Position numbers and translations under genes: made by a program
Shown: piece after piece, positions 1 to 5,332 of the stretch
How positions within the stretch are numbered: position 1 is the stretch's first letter
Layout: each line of letters begins with the position of its first letter
The notes under the pieces: generated by a model
Told to the model about the DNA's origin: nothing
The model's database searches: none
What the model saw: only the letters and a program-made list of their open reading frames with translations
From: Dehalococcoidia bacterium
Lineage (GTDB): Bacteria; Chloroflexota; Dehalococcoidia; GIF9; AB-539-J10
Assembly (NCBI GenBank): GCA_003562555.1
Contig: PWUO01000119.1
Span: forward strand, 1-7,282
Reading direction: 5' to 3'
Length of the DNA: 7,282 nucleotides

Positions 1-178
1 CTGCCGGTGAGCTCTTACCTCACCATTTCACCCTTACCCGCTATCGCGGGCGGTATGTTTCTGTGGCACTTTCCGTAGGGTTACCCCTCCTGGGCGTTAC
101 CCAGCACCCTGCCTGGTGGAGCCCGGACTTTCCTCCCCGCGCATGAAGCGCGCGGCGACCACCCAGTCTACCAGCCCC
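1..178 (-). ncRNA. rnpB: RNase P RNA (bacterial type A), 5' portion, cut by window edge
   Basis: This is the catalytic RNA of ribonuclease P, which removes 5' leaders from pre-tRNAs. Read on the minus strand, it has the hallmark GAGGAAAGTCCGGGCTCC block (P4 5' strand region, about 119-136), then CAGGGTGC, a GGGTAACGCCC hairpin, the CGGAAAGTGCCACAGAAA segment (about 61-80) and the GGTGAAA..GGTGAGGTAAGAGC..CACCG block (about 5-35). These appear in the same order as in E. coli M1 RNA. The 5' end is set at about 178 because a promoter lies 7 bases upstream. The stretch between the 5' end and the P4 block is short, with only a small GCGC-stem hairpin where P3 should be. Roughly the 3' half, including the second P4 strand and any terminator, lies beyond position 1. 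Identity is near certain; the exact 5' end is inferred. Confidence 0.96.
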
Positions 179-184
179 ATGATA

Positions 185-214
185 AGTCTATGACCTTCGT
201 GGGAGTACGGTCAA
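185..214 (-). promoter_or_regulatory. Promoter of RNase P RNA gene
   Basis: On the minus strand the -35 is TTGACC (209-214), the spacer is 18 bases, and the -10 is TAGACT (185-190). The predicted start is near position 178, at the GGGG that begins the RNA. The promoter sits in the 45-bp gap after the zinc-ribbon gene stop (224-226), so the RNA can be made independently of that gene. This is a sequence match only. Confidence 0.7.
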
Positions 215-223
215 CTGGCGCGG

Positions 224-919
224 TTACTCGACGTACAGCAGGCGTCCACAACTGCCGCACTCGACCATGTCTCCGACGCGGGCGCGTTGCCACAGCCCGG
301 CCGGTACGGTGAGGTTGCACCCCTTACAGCGCCCCTGTTCCACCTTGACCATCGCCACGCCCTTTGCCGCCGCAAGCCTGTCATAGTGCTGTGCCCTCTC
401 AGGCCCAATCGCATCGCGCATCGTCAGGACAGCCTCGGTGAGTCTGGTTACCTCGGCTTCGGTTGAATCCTTGAGCTCCTGAAGTCCGGGACGCTCTTGT
501 TCCCACGCTGCCTTGAGCGTGGCGACTTTCTGTCGCAAGACCTCAGCCTCCGCATCGATGGACTCCGTCACGTCCATCGCTTCGATCAGCTGCTCCTCCT
601 TGCCGGCAAGGTGTCGCTTGATGCTCTGCACGTCCTGCTCGAGGCTCACAAGTTCCTTGGGGTTGCGCACGCTGCCGCCATAGAGCTTGTCGTTCAGGCC
701 ACGGATCTTCGTGTTGAGATCATCGACTTCCCACTCGAGCTTCCGCTGGTGCTTCCGTGCGACTTCCAGTCGAGACGCAAGCGAGGCGAGTTCTTCCTCG
801 GCGGCAGTCAGGTCTGCGTTGTGGTTGAGGCGGGCCGCAGTCTCCTTCAGGACGCGGCGCTTCTCCCTCATCTGAAGCTCGGTGGTCTGCAACCGGTACA
901 GTTGTGAAGCGAGGCTCAT
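224..919 (-). CDS. Coiled-coil protein with C-terminal C4-type zinc ribbon
   Basis: This is a 231-residue cytosolic protein of the widespread bacterial family with a C4 zinc-ribbon domain (zf-RING_7 type). Its biochemical role is not firmly established; nucleic-acid binding is usually presumed. Residues 5-175 are rich in Glu, Arg, Lys and Leu heptads and should form a long helical hairpin. The family signature LYGGSVRNPKEL lies at about 79-90, at the turn between coiled-coil arms. The ribbon has two CxxC pairs: C198/C201 (CKGC) and C221/C224 (CGSC), all four ligands present. The ATG start is well constrained: an in-frame TAG lies nine codons upstream and no ATG, GTG or TTG codon lies between. 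No Shine-Dalgarno is visible, and a strong promoter ends only ten bases before the ATG, so the mRNA is predicted to be almost leaderless. It is followed on the same strand by rnpB. Confidence 0.9.
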   Translation of the reverse strand: MSLASQLYRLQTTELQMREKRRVLKETAARLNHNADLTAAEEELASLASRLEVARKHQRKLEWEVDDLNTKIRGLNDKLYGGSVRNPKELVSLEQDVQSIKRHLAGKEEQLIEAMDVTESIDAEAEVLRQKVATLKAAWEQERPGLQELKDSTEAEVTRLTEAVLTMRDAIGPERAQHYDRLAAAKGVAMVKVEQGRCKGCNLTVPAGLWQRARVGDMVECGSCGRLLYVE

Positions 920-929
920 ACGTGCGGCA

Positions 930-958
930 ATTGTAGGGAGACGCTATAGGGTTGTCAA
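930..958 (-). promoter_or_regulatory. Strong sigma70-type promoter of the zinc-ribbon gene
   Basis: On the minus strand the -35 is a perfect TTGACA (953-958), the spacer is exactly 17 bases, and the -10 is TACAAT (930-935, 5 of 6 consensus). It is the best consensus promoter in the window. The predicted start is near A923, leaving about 4 untranslated bases before the ATG at 919. Confidence 0.75.
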
Positions 959-994
959 AGAGCGGGCGAACGTCGTGGCCAGCAACTCCGGGGG

Positions 995-1642
995 CTAGCC
1001 GACCCTGCCGTCGCAGTCAAGCACGACAACCTGTGTCGTAAGAGGCAGGTTGTTGACCGTGACCGAGAGCTTCGGCCTTCTGTCCGGTTGCTCCGCTCCC
1101 ATTGCGGAGAGGAACGTCTCCAGTGGCTCGAGGTCAGGTCGTGCCGTCTCGGTGCGATAATGCATCGGGAGCACGTAACGCGGTTGCAGCGCGCGTGTCA
1201 GAGAGCGAGCCTCTGCGACGCTTAACGTGCTGACATCGCCCACCGGCACAAACAGGATATCCACCTTCCCAATCTCCCTTAGCGCCTGTCCCGTGAGCGG
1301 ATGGCCCAGGTCTCCAACGTGGCAGAGAGAGAGTCCCTCAAGCTCGATCGAGAAGACCGTGTTCCTGCCCCTGGTCGCTCCCTCATCTGCGTCATGATAG
1401 GTGCCCAACGCCGTGATGAATGCACCGCCAACCTCGTACTCGCCGGGCCCACAGAAGACGCGGGGCTGTCCGTGGAACTCGTCGGCATATGAGTGGCCGG
1501 GATGGTGGTGGCTCAGGAGAATGGCCTGGGGACTGCCCCAGCGGGCTGCACACCCATGCTGGGGAGGACAGGGATCGAAGACGAGCGTCGTCGCCTTTCC
1601 CCGAATGGTGAAGCAGGAGTGACCTGCCCAGACGATTTCCAT
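995..1642 (-). CDS. Metallo-beta-lactamase-fold metal-dependent hydrolase (Lactamase_B_3-like)
   Basis: This is a cytosolic MBL-fold protein of about 215 residues; its substrate is unknown. From the chosen Met, the visible motifs are GHSCF (7-11), the metal motif SHHHPGHS (44-51), GPGEYEVGG (65-73), HVGDLGH (108-114) and PMHY (160-162). This order matches the UPF0173/Lactamase_B_3 group of Zn-dependent hydrolases. The HxHxDH metal motif has Gly (codon GGC) in place of Asp. I recall HPGH variants as a normal feature of a Chloroflexota-type subfamily, so this looks like a subfamily trait and not damage. The start at ATG 1642 is chosen because family members usually open with MEIxWxGHSCF. A GTG at 1687 would add 15 residues with no family-like content. 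No good Shine-Dalgarno precedes either start. It is divergent from birA and lies 75 bp upstream of the zinc-ribbon gene. Confidence 0.88.
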   Translation of the reverse strand: MEIVWAGHSCFTIRGKATTLVFDPCPPQHGCAARWGSPQAILLSHHHPGHSYADEFHGQPRVFCGPGEYEVGGAFITALGTYHDADEGATRGRNTVFSIELEGLSLCHVGDLGHPLTGQALREIGKVDILFVPVGDVSTLSVAEARSLTRALQPRYVLPMHYRTETARPDLEPLETFLSAMGAEQPDRRPKLSVTVNNLPLTTQVVVLDCDGRVG

Positions 1643-1656
1643 GGTCAGACCTGTAA

Positions 1657-1686
1657 AGGATACCCGTTCGTGATGGTTGTTGTCCA
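1657..1686 (-). promoter_or_regulatory. Possible promoter of the MBL-fold hydrolase gene
   Basis: On the minus strand the -35-like TGGACA (1681-1686) and -10-like TATCCT (1657-1662) are separated by 18 bases. The start would fall near 1650, which supports the ATG at 1642 over the GTG at 1687, because the GTG would then be upstream of the transcript. The -10 match is weak (4 of 6). Confidence 0.35.
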
Positions 1687-1699
1687 CAGGATTCGTGCA

Positions 1700-1728
1700 T
1701 TGACAGATGCCGGGCGTCAGGTTAACCT
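1700..1728 (+). promoter_or_regulatory. Probable promoter of birA (and the symporter)
   Basis: The -35 is a perfect TTGACA (1700-1705), the spacer is 17 bases, and the -10 is TAACCT (1723-1728), which keeps the most conserved T1, A2 and T6. The predicted start is near 1735. The leader of about 15 bases would carry GGAAG (1736-1740) nine bases before the ATG, a usable Shine-Dalgarno. The -10 lies inside the 28-bp palindrome, as expected for a repressible promoter. Confidence 0.5.
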
Positions 1729-1737
1729 GTCGCCCGG
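1710..1737. promoter_or_regulatory. 28-bp near-perfect palindrome, candidate operator
   Basis: The left arm CCGGGCGTCAGGTT and the right arm AACCTGTCGCCCGG are reverse complements except for one T/T pair (1717 and 1730). The inner 12 bases (1718-1729, CAGGTTAACCTG) are a perfect palindrome. It covers the spacer and -10 of the likely birA promoter. It has no T tract and lies between divergent genes, so a terminator is unlikely; an operator fits best. The binding protein is not known. Confidence 0.6.
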
Positions 1738-1748
1738 AAGCAGTTAAC
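1721..1748. promoter_or_regulatory. BirA-operator-like inverted repeat
   Basis: GTTAACC (1721-1727), a 14-base spacer and AGTTAAC (1742-1748) form an inverted repeat with one mismatch. As I recall it, the bacterial BirA site is TTGTAAACC-N14/15-GGTTTACAA. The inner seven bases of each half here match it at 6 of 7 and 5 of 7, with the same spacer; the outer bases match poorly. The site spans the predicted birA transcription start and ends just before the ATG, suggesting autoregulation by BirA. Confidence 0.4.
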
Positions 1749-1749
1749 C

Positions 1750-2676
1750 ATGCGACATCACGTGCTCGCAGCGTTGCGTGACCATGATGGATACCTGTCC
1801 GGCCAGGCGCTGAGCCGGCAACTCGGTATCTCCCGGGTCGCGGTATGGAAGCACGTCAGGGCGCTCATGGCGCTCGGTTACGTGGTAAAGGTCTCCCCCC
1901 GTGGCTACCATCTGGAGTCCTCTCCGGACCTTCTTCTGCCGACGGAGTTCCCCGGGTGGGAGTCCAGAATTCATCACGTTGCCGTCGCTGATTCCACCAT
2001 GCACCTCGCCCGCTCACTCGCCCGTGCGGGTGCCGACGAAGGCACGCTGGTGATTGCCGAGCAGCAGTCGGGCGGGCGAGGACGACTTCAACGTTCGTGG
2101 CTTTCATTGCCCGGCGGTATCTACATGACGCTGGTGACACGCCCCGCCGCAGCTCCCACTCAGGCACCCCGCATTAACCTCCTGGTGGCCGTTGCCGTGT
2201 CGGACGCGATTGAGCGGCTGTACGGTATTCCGGCTCGCGTGAAATGGCCGAATGACGTCCTCATCAATGGCAGGAAGGTCTGTGGCATACTCGCGGAGAT
2301 GGAGGCTGAGAGTGACGCCGTCCGGTTCGTCAATGTTGGAATCGGACTTAACGCGAACTCACACGTCGCCGATGTACAGCAGGGCGCGGTGTCTCTGCTC
2401 GAGTTGCTGGGTCGGCCCGTCGACCGCGCACGTCTCGTCAGGGAGGTGGTTGAAGGAGTCCTCTCACGGTTGCCGCGACTCACCGACATGTCGATTATTG
2501 AAGAGTGGAGGTCACGGACGGTGACCCTCGGCCGCGAGGTCTCAGTGGTAGCGGCCGGAGCGCCGGTTGCAGGAGTCGCGGTTGACATCGGCGCATCAGG
2601 CGCGCTTCTGGTCCGTGCGAAGGATGGGCAAGTGCACGAAGTGGTGGCCGGAGACTGTGTTCAGGCGGAATACTGA
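1750..2676 (+). CDS. birA: Bifunctional biotin--[acetyl-CoA-carboxylase] ligase / biotin repressor
   Basis: BirA activates biotin with ATP to biotinyl-5'-AMP and attaches it to a lysine of biotin carboxyl carrier proteins. With a DNA-binding domain it also represses biotin genes. This 308-residue protein has an N-terminal winged helix-turn-helix (about 1-55, with SGQALSRQLGISRVAVWKHV at 17-36), so it is the regulatory class. The ligase core has DST at 81-83, the adenylate-binding GRGRLQRSW at 109-117, KWPNDVL at 165-171, the catalytic K176 in KVCGILAE, and VGIGLNAN at 196-203. A small SH3-like C-terminal domain spans about 258-308. All key motifs are intact. The ATG at 1750 places the HTH at the very N terminus and follows GGAAG by nine bases. 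Its stop codon is immediately followed by the symporter ATG (TGAATG), implying a shared transcript and translational coupling. Operator-like repeats lie directly upstream. Confidence 0.95.
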   Translation: MRHHVLAALRDHDGYLSGQALSRQLGISRVAVWKHVRALMALGYVVKVSPRGYHLESSPDLLLPTEFPGWESRIHHVAVADSTMHLARSLARAGADEGTLVIAEQQSGGRGRLQRSWLSLPGGIYMTLVTRPAAAPTQAPRINLLVAVAVSDAIERLYGIPARVKWPNDVLINGRKVCGILAEMEAESDAVRFVNVGIGLNANSHVADVQQGAVSLLELLGRPVDRARLVREVVEGVLSRLPRLTDMSIIEEWRSRTVTLGREVSVVAAGAPVAGVAVDIGASGALLVRAKDGQVHEVVAGDCVQAEY

Positions 2677-4065
2677 ATGACACTGCTGCTGCTCATCAGC
2701 CTCGCCACGTTTCTACTGGTCGGGCTGTCTGCCGGTCGTTCGGCCGGATCCCGTGAGGCCTTCTTCGTTGCGGAACGCCGTGGTTCTTCACTCGCGATCA
2801 CCGGATCGCTGGTGGCCACCGTTGTTGGCGGCTCCGCCACGATCGGTGTGGCCGGACTTGCGTATGTGCGTGGCATGACCGCTGCCTGGTGGACCCTTGT
2901 AGGAGCGATAGGGCTTGCGGTGCTGGGACTTGTGCTGGTCGGTCGTGTGCGTGCACATGCCGGCGTGTACACACTGCCCGGACTGGCCGGCAGGCTCTTC
3001 GGCCCTCGTGTCCGGATAGGCACCGCCATAATCGTAACGCTGGCATGGATGGGAGTGGTGAGCGGGCAGATCGTTGCCGCCTCCCGCGTCCTGTCCGTCA
3101 TCGGGGTCGGCTCTCCGTCCGCGTGGATGATCGTCTTCACGGGCGTGCTGGTTCTTTACGCAATCGCTGGCGGACAGAAGGCCATAATCCGTACCGACCT
3201 CTTGCAGGCGGTTCTCATTCTTGCGGGAGTCGCGTTGGCAGCCGTCTACATGTGTGCCACTCTCGGGTATACTGGTGCGTTTTCCGACGGTCTTCCGGTG
3301 GGGAGTCTCGACTTCCCCGTCAGCAGCGCGTTCGGTTGGGCCGATCTCGGCTCGATGCTGGTGCTTGTGGGTGCGGTGTATCTGGTGGGGCCGGACATCT
3401 ACACGAGACTGCTGTCTGCGAGGGATACGCGAACTGCCCGGAAGGCGACGCTGACCGCGGCTGTCGTGGTCGTGCCCGTGGCGATTACCGTTGCCATGCT
3501 CGGAATGACGGCCAGATATCTGTCGCCTGACCTGTTGCCGGAACAGGCATTGCCGTGGCTCGTGACGCATGCTCTGCCACCGTATGCTGCAGCACTTCTG
3601 CTGGCTGGAATGGTGGCTGCACTGATGTCTTCGGCTGACAGTACCCTGCTGGGTCAGGCGGTGATACTCGCTGACGATGTGATCACACGAGTGTATCCAC
3701 TCGCCGAAAAGCACGTTGTCGTGCTCGCCCGGGCGTGTGTCGCAGTGCTGGGACTGCTGGCACTGCTGCTCGCACTCAGTTTTCAGGGAGTGATCGCCTC
3801 CCTCATGTTCGCATACTCGGTGTTCACGTCGGGAGTGGTGGGACCGATGCTCCTTGGACTGCTGCGTGGACGGCTTCGCGTCGATGGCGCGGCCGCGCTG
3901 TGTGGCATGTGTGCCGGAGGAGTCTGTGGTCTGGCCTCGGCGCTTCCGTGGTTCGATGTGCCACTCAAGCCTCACCTGGCGCTGATAGGTCTGGGACTCA
4001 GCATCGTGGTGACACTGGTGCTGTCTCAATTGAGGCGTGGCAACAATTCGGTCGACGGACCATGA
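2677..4065 (+). CDS. Sodium:solute symporter (SSS/SLC5 family), substrate unproven; candidate vitamin importer
   Basis: This is a 462-residue inner-membrane protein with about 13 predicted hydrophobic helices, the normal SSS topology (LeuT fold, Na+-driven uptake). SSS signatures are GGQKAIIRTDLLQ at 165-177, GPDIYTRLLSARD at 238-250 and AGMVAALMSSADS at 310-322. The last contains the Ser residues expected at the Na2 sodium site. The length is typical for the shorter SSS members. The start codon directly follows the birA stop, and AGGCGGA (2663-2669) lies 7 bases upstream as a weak Shine-Dalgarno. SSS proteins carry sugars, proline, pantothenate, carboxylates and other solutes, so the family alone does not give the substrate. 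The inference that it imports biotin or a related vitamin comes from its junction with birA and from the SSS-family animal transporter SMVT, which carries biotin, pantothenate and lipoate. The family call is firm; the substrate is speculative. Confidence 0.92.
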   Translation: MTLLLLISLATFLLVGLSAGRSAGSREAFFVAERRGSSLAITGSLVATVVGGSATIGVAGLAYVRGMTAAWWTLVGAIGLAVLGLVLVGRVRAHAGVYTLPGLAGRLFGPRVRIGTAIIVTLAWMGVVSGQIVAASRVLSVIGVGSPSAWMIVFTGVLVLYAIAGGQKAIIRTDLLQAVLILAGVALAAVYMCATLGYTGAFSDGLPVGSLDFPVSSAFGWADLGSMLVLVGAVYLVGPDIYTRLLSARDTRTARKATLTAAVVVVPVAITVAMLGMTARYLSPDLLPEQALPWLVTHALPPYAAALLLAGMVAALMSSADSTLLGQAVILADDVITRVYPLAEKHVVVLARACVAVLGLLALLLALSFQGVIASLMFAYSVFTSGVVGPMLLGLLRGRLRVDGAAALCGMCAGGVCGLASALPWFDVPLKPHLALIGLGLSIVVTLVLSQLRRGNNSVDGP

Positions 4066-4071
4066 TACAAT
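4063..4071 (+). promoter_or_regulatory. Possible extended -10 promoter for gmk
   Basis: TGATACAAT is an extended -10 (TGn followed by TACAAT at 4066-4071). Its TG belongs to the symporter stop codon TGA (4063-4065). No convincing -35 lies 16-18 bases upstream. Transcription would start near 4078, so gmk could be expressed apart from birA and the symporter. Confidence 0.4.
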
Positions 4072-4122
4072 GTGACATCACGCGCAGAGGCAGTTCGCCC
4101 CGCCCTGCGTTGCGTCATAGTG

Positions 4123-4761
4123 ATGGATTCGTCTAGCTTCCAGTCAACGCCTCCCCCGAACCTCCTCCTCGTTGTCTCAGGCTCATCCGGCGCGGGCAAG
4201 GATGCTGTCATCGACCGAATCAAGGAGCTTCAGATTCCCGTCGCCCACGTGGTAACGGTCACCACGAGGGCACAGAGAGCCAGCGAGGTTGACGGAGTGC
4301 ACTACCATTTTGTCAGTAAGGAGCGCTTCCACCGGATGGTGGAGAGCGGAGAGATGCTGGAATGGGCGCACGTATATGAGAATTACTATGGCGTCCCGTT
4401 GTTCGCAGTACGTAATGCGCTGATGACCGGTCGGGATGTGGTGGTGAAGGTGGATGTTCAGGGCGCGGCCACGATTCGGGAGAGGGTGCCAGGCGCCGTG
4501 CTGCTGTTTATCCGCCCTCCTTCGTTGGAGGAGCTGGAGCGGAGGCTTCGCAGCCGCCGGAGCGAGTCCTGTGCGGAGGTCGAGGTGCGTCTCGGCAAGG
4601 CGATCCATGAATACGAGAGATTGGCCATCTTCGACTACGTGCTGACCAATCATCCTGATCGGCTGGATGATGTCGTAGAGCAGGTCAAGGCCATCATCGT
4701 GGCGGAGAAGCTTCGCGTGATTCCCCGACGGGTCGAATTGAACGATCCGGGCCATGCATGA
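4123..4761 (+). CDS. gmk: Guanylate kinase
   Basis: The enzyme phosphorylates GMP to GDP with ATP in the cytosol, an essential step in guanine nucleotide synthesis. From the ATG at 4123 it is 212 residues, close to the usual 205. The P-loop is SGSSGAGKD (about 19-27), with Asp where Ser or Thr normally follows the Lys. GMP-binding features follow: TTR (47-49), R52, EVDGVHYHF (55-63), E80 in MLEW, NYYG (87-90), then DVQG (111-114) and a lid-like FIRPPSLEELERRLRSR. A GTG at 4072, six bases after the symporter stop, would add 17 residues (229 in all). That extension has no kinase-like content and its GTG touches the putative -10, so the ATG is preferred, but no clear Shine-Dalgarno supports either. 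The usual neighbour rpoZ is absent. I recall GKDAV in plant organellar and Chloroflexota guanylate kinases. Confidence 0.94.
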   Translation: MDSSSFQSTPPPNLLLVVSGSSGAGKDAVIDRIKELQIPVAHVVTVTTRAQRASEVDGVHYHFVSKERFHRMVESGEMLEWAHVYENYYGVPLFAVRNALMTGRDVVVKVDVQGAATIRERVPGAVLLFIRPPSLEELERRLRSRRSESCAEVEVRLGKAIHEYERLAIFDYVLTNHPDRLDDVVEQVKAIIVAEKLRVIPRRVELNDPGHA

Positions 4762-4773
4762 ACGTGGCTGGCG

Positions 4774-5280
4774 TTACTCGAAGTGGCGGCCTGCGAAGAG
4801 TTTGAGTAGTGTCGCCTCTCTGCCTCTCATCCGCTCTGCGTCGCCTGGCACCTCGTGATCGTATCCAAGCAGGTGCAGCACGCCGTGAATGACCAGGAGA
4901 GTCAGCTCTTTGCCAACGCCGTGACCCTGTTCTGCAGCCTGTTCTACCGCCTGTGGGTAGGAGATGACGACGTCTCCCAACCGCCGCACACCGTCGCCGG
5001 GAAGTACGAATTGCCCGGCAGTCGCACCCGGATCCTCGGTGTAGAAGGCAATGACGTCGGTGGGGGCGTCCACGTTTCGGTACTGCCGGTTCATCGTGTG
5101 AACCGTGTCCTCATCGGTCAGCACGATACTCACTTCGAACGGAGGCTTGATCGACTCATATCGAAGCACGTCGCGCGCCACTGCCTCGAACCACGAGGCC
5201 GGCGGCTCATCGCCGCGCGTGCTGTCAATTTCTACGTAGATGTCCTCGTCCAAGTCTGTCCTGACCTCAAGAGGCATCAT
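4774..5280 (-). CDS. ybeY: Endoribonuclease YbeY (rRNA maturation factor)
   Basis: YbeY is a zinc-dependent single-strand endoribonuclease for 16S rRNA 3'-end maturation and ribosome quality control. From the ATG at 5280 it is 168 residues. The defining H-x3-H-x5-H zinc motif is intact: HGVLHLLGYDH, His 132, 136 and 142. The conserved MNRQYRNVDAPTDVIAF (about 63-79) and LGDVVIS (about 101-107) are also present. The start is uncertain. ATGATG at 5275-5280 has AAGGA 11 bases upstream, but the same bases form the -10 of a good promoter. If that promoter is used, the first usable start is TTG at 5251-5253, preceded by AGGA five bases away. That gives 159 residues beginning just before the conserved IYVEID. 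An ATG at 5373 inside mutS is unlikely. The gene converges on gmk with a 12-bp gap and is divergent from mutS. Confidence 0.93.
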   Translation of the reverse strand: MMPLEVRTDLDEDIYVEIDSTRGDEPPASWFEAVARDVLRYESIKPPFEVSIVLTDEDTVHTMNRQYRNVDAPTDVIAFYTEDPGATAGQFVLPGDGVRRLGDVVISYPQAVEQAAEQGHGVGKELTLLVIHGVLHLLGYDHEVPGDAERMRGREATLLKLFAGRHFE

Positions 5281-5304
5281 AGCAGCACAGTTCCTTCGGT
5301 TCAA
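5276..5304 (-). promoter_or_regulatory. Promoter of ybeY
   Basis: On the minus strand the -35 is TTGAAC (5299-5304), the spacer is 17 bases, and the extended -10 is TGCTATGAT (TATGAT at 5276-5281). The -10 overlaps the tandem ATG codons usually expected to be the ybeY start. The predicted transcription start is near 5267-5269. Confidence 0.55.
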
Positions 5305-5319
5305 AGAACTCGACTGCGG

Positions 5320-5325
5320 TACAAT
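5320..5325 (+). promoter_or_regulatory. Putative -10 element of mutS
   Basis: TACAAT ends seven bases before the mutS ATG at 5333, so transcription would begin at or next to the A of the start codon. No good -35 is seen at 16-19 bases. The element lies beside the ybeY -35 (5299-5304) in opposite orientation. Confidence 0.4.
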
Positions 5326-5332
5326 AGAACCG

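Noticed and set aside
1643..1687. GTG at 1687 as the start of the MBL-fold protein
   Set aside because: The added 15 residues do not fit the family N terminus, and the GTG lies within the likely -35 element.
1710..1737. Palindrome as a transcription terminator
   Set aside because: Genes on both sides are transcribed away from it and there is no T tract on either strand.
2661..3140. Minus-strand open frame rich in Pro, Thr, Ala and Ser
   Set aside because: Low-complexity shadow of the birA end and the symporter, with no recognisable motif.
2788..4029. Long minus-strand open frame of 413 codons antisense to the symporter
   Set aside because: It is rich in His, Arg, Gln and Ser with no domain pattern, and sits opposite a clear SSS transporter; GC-rich coding DNA commonly gives such open antisense frames.
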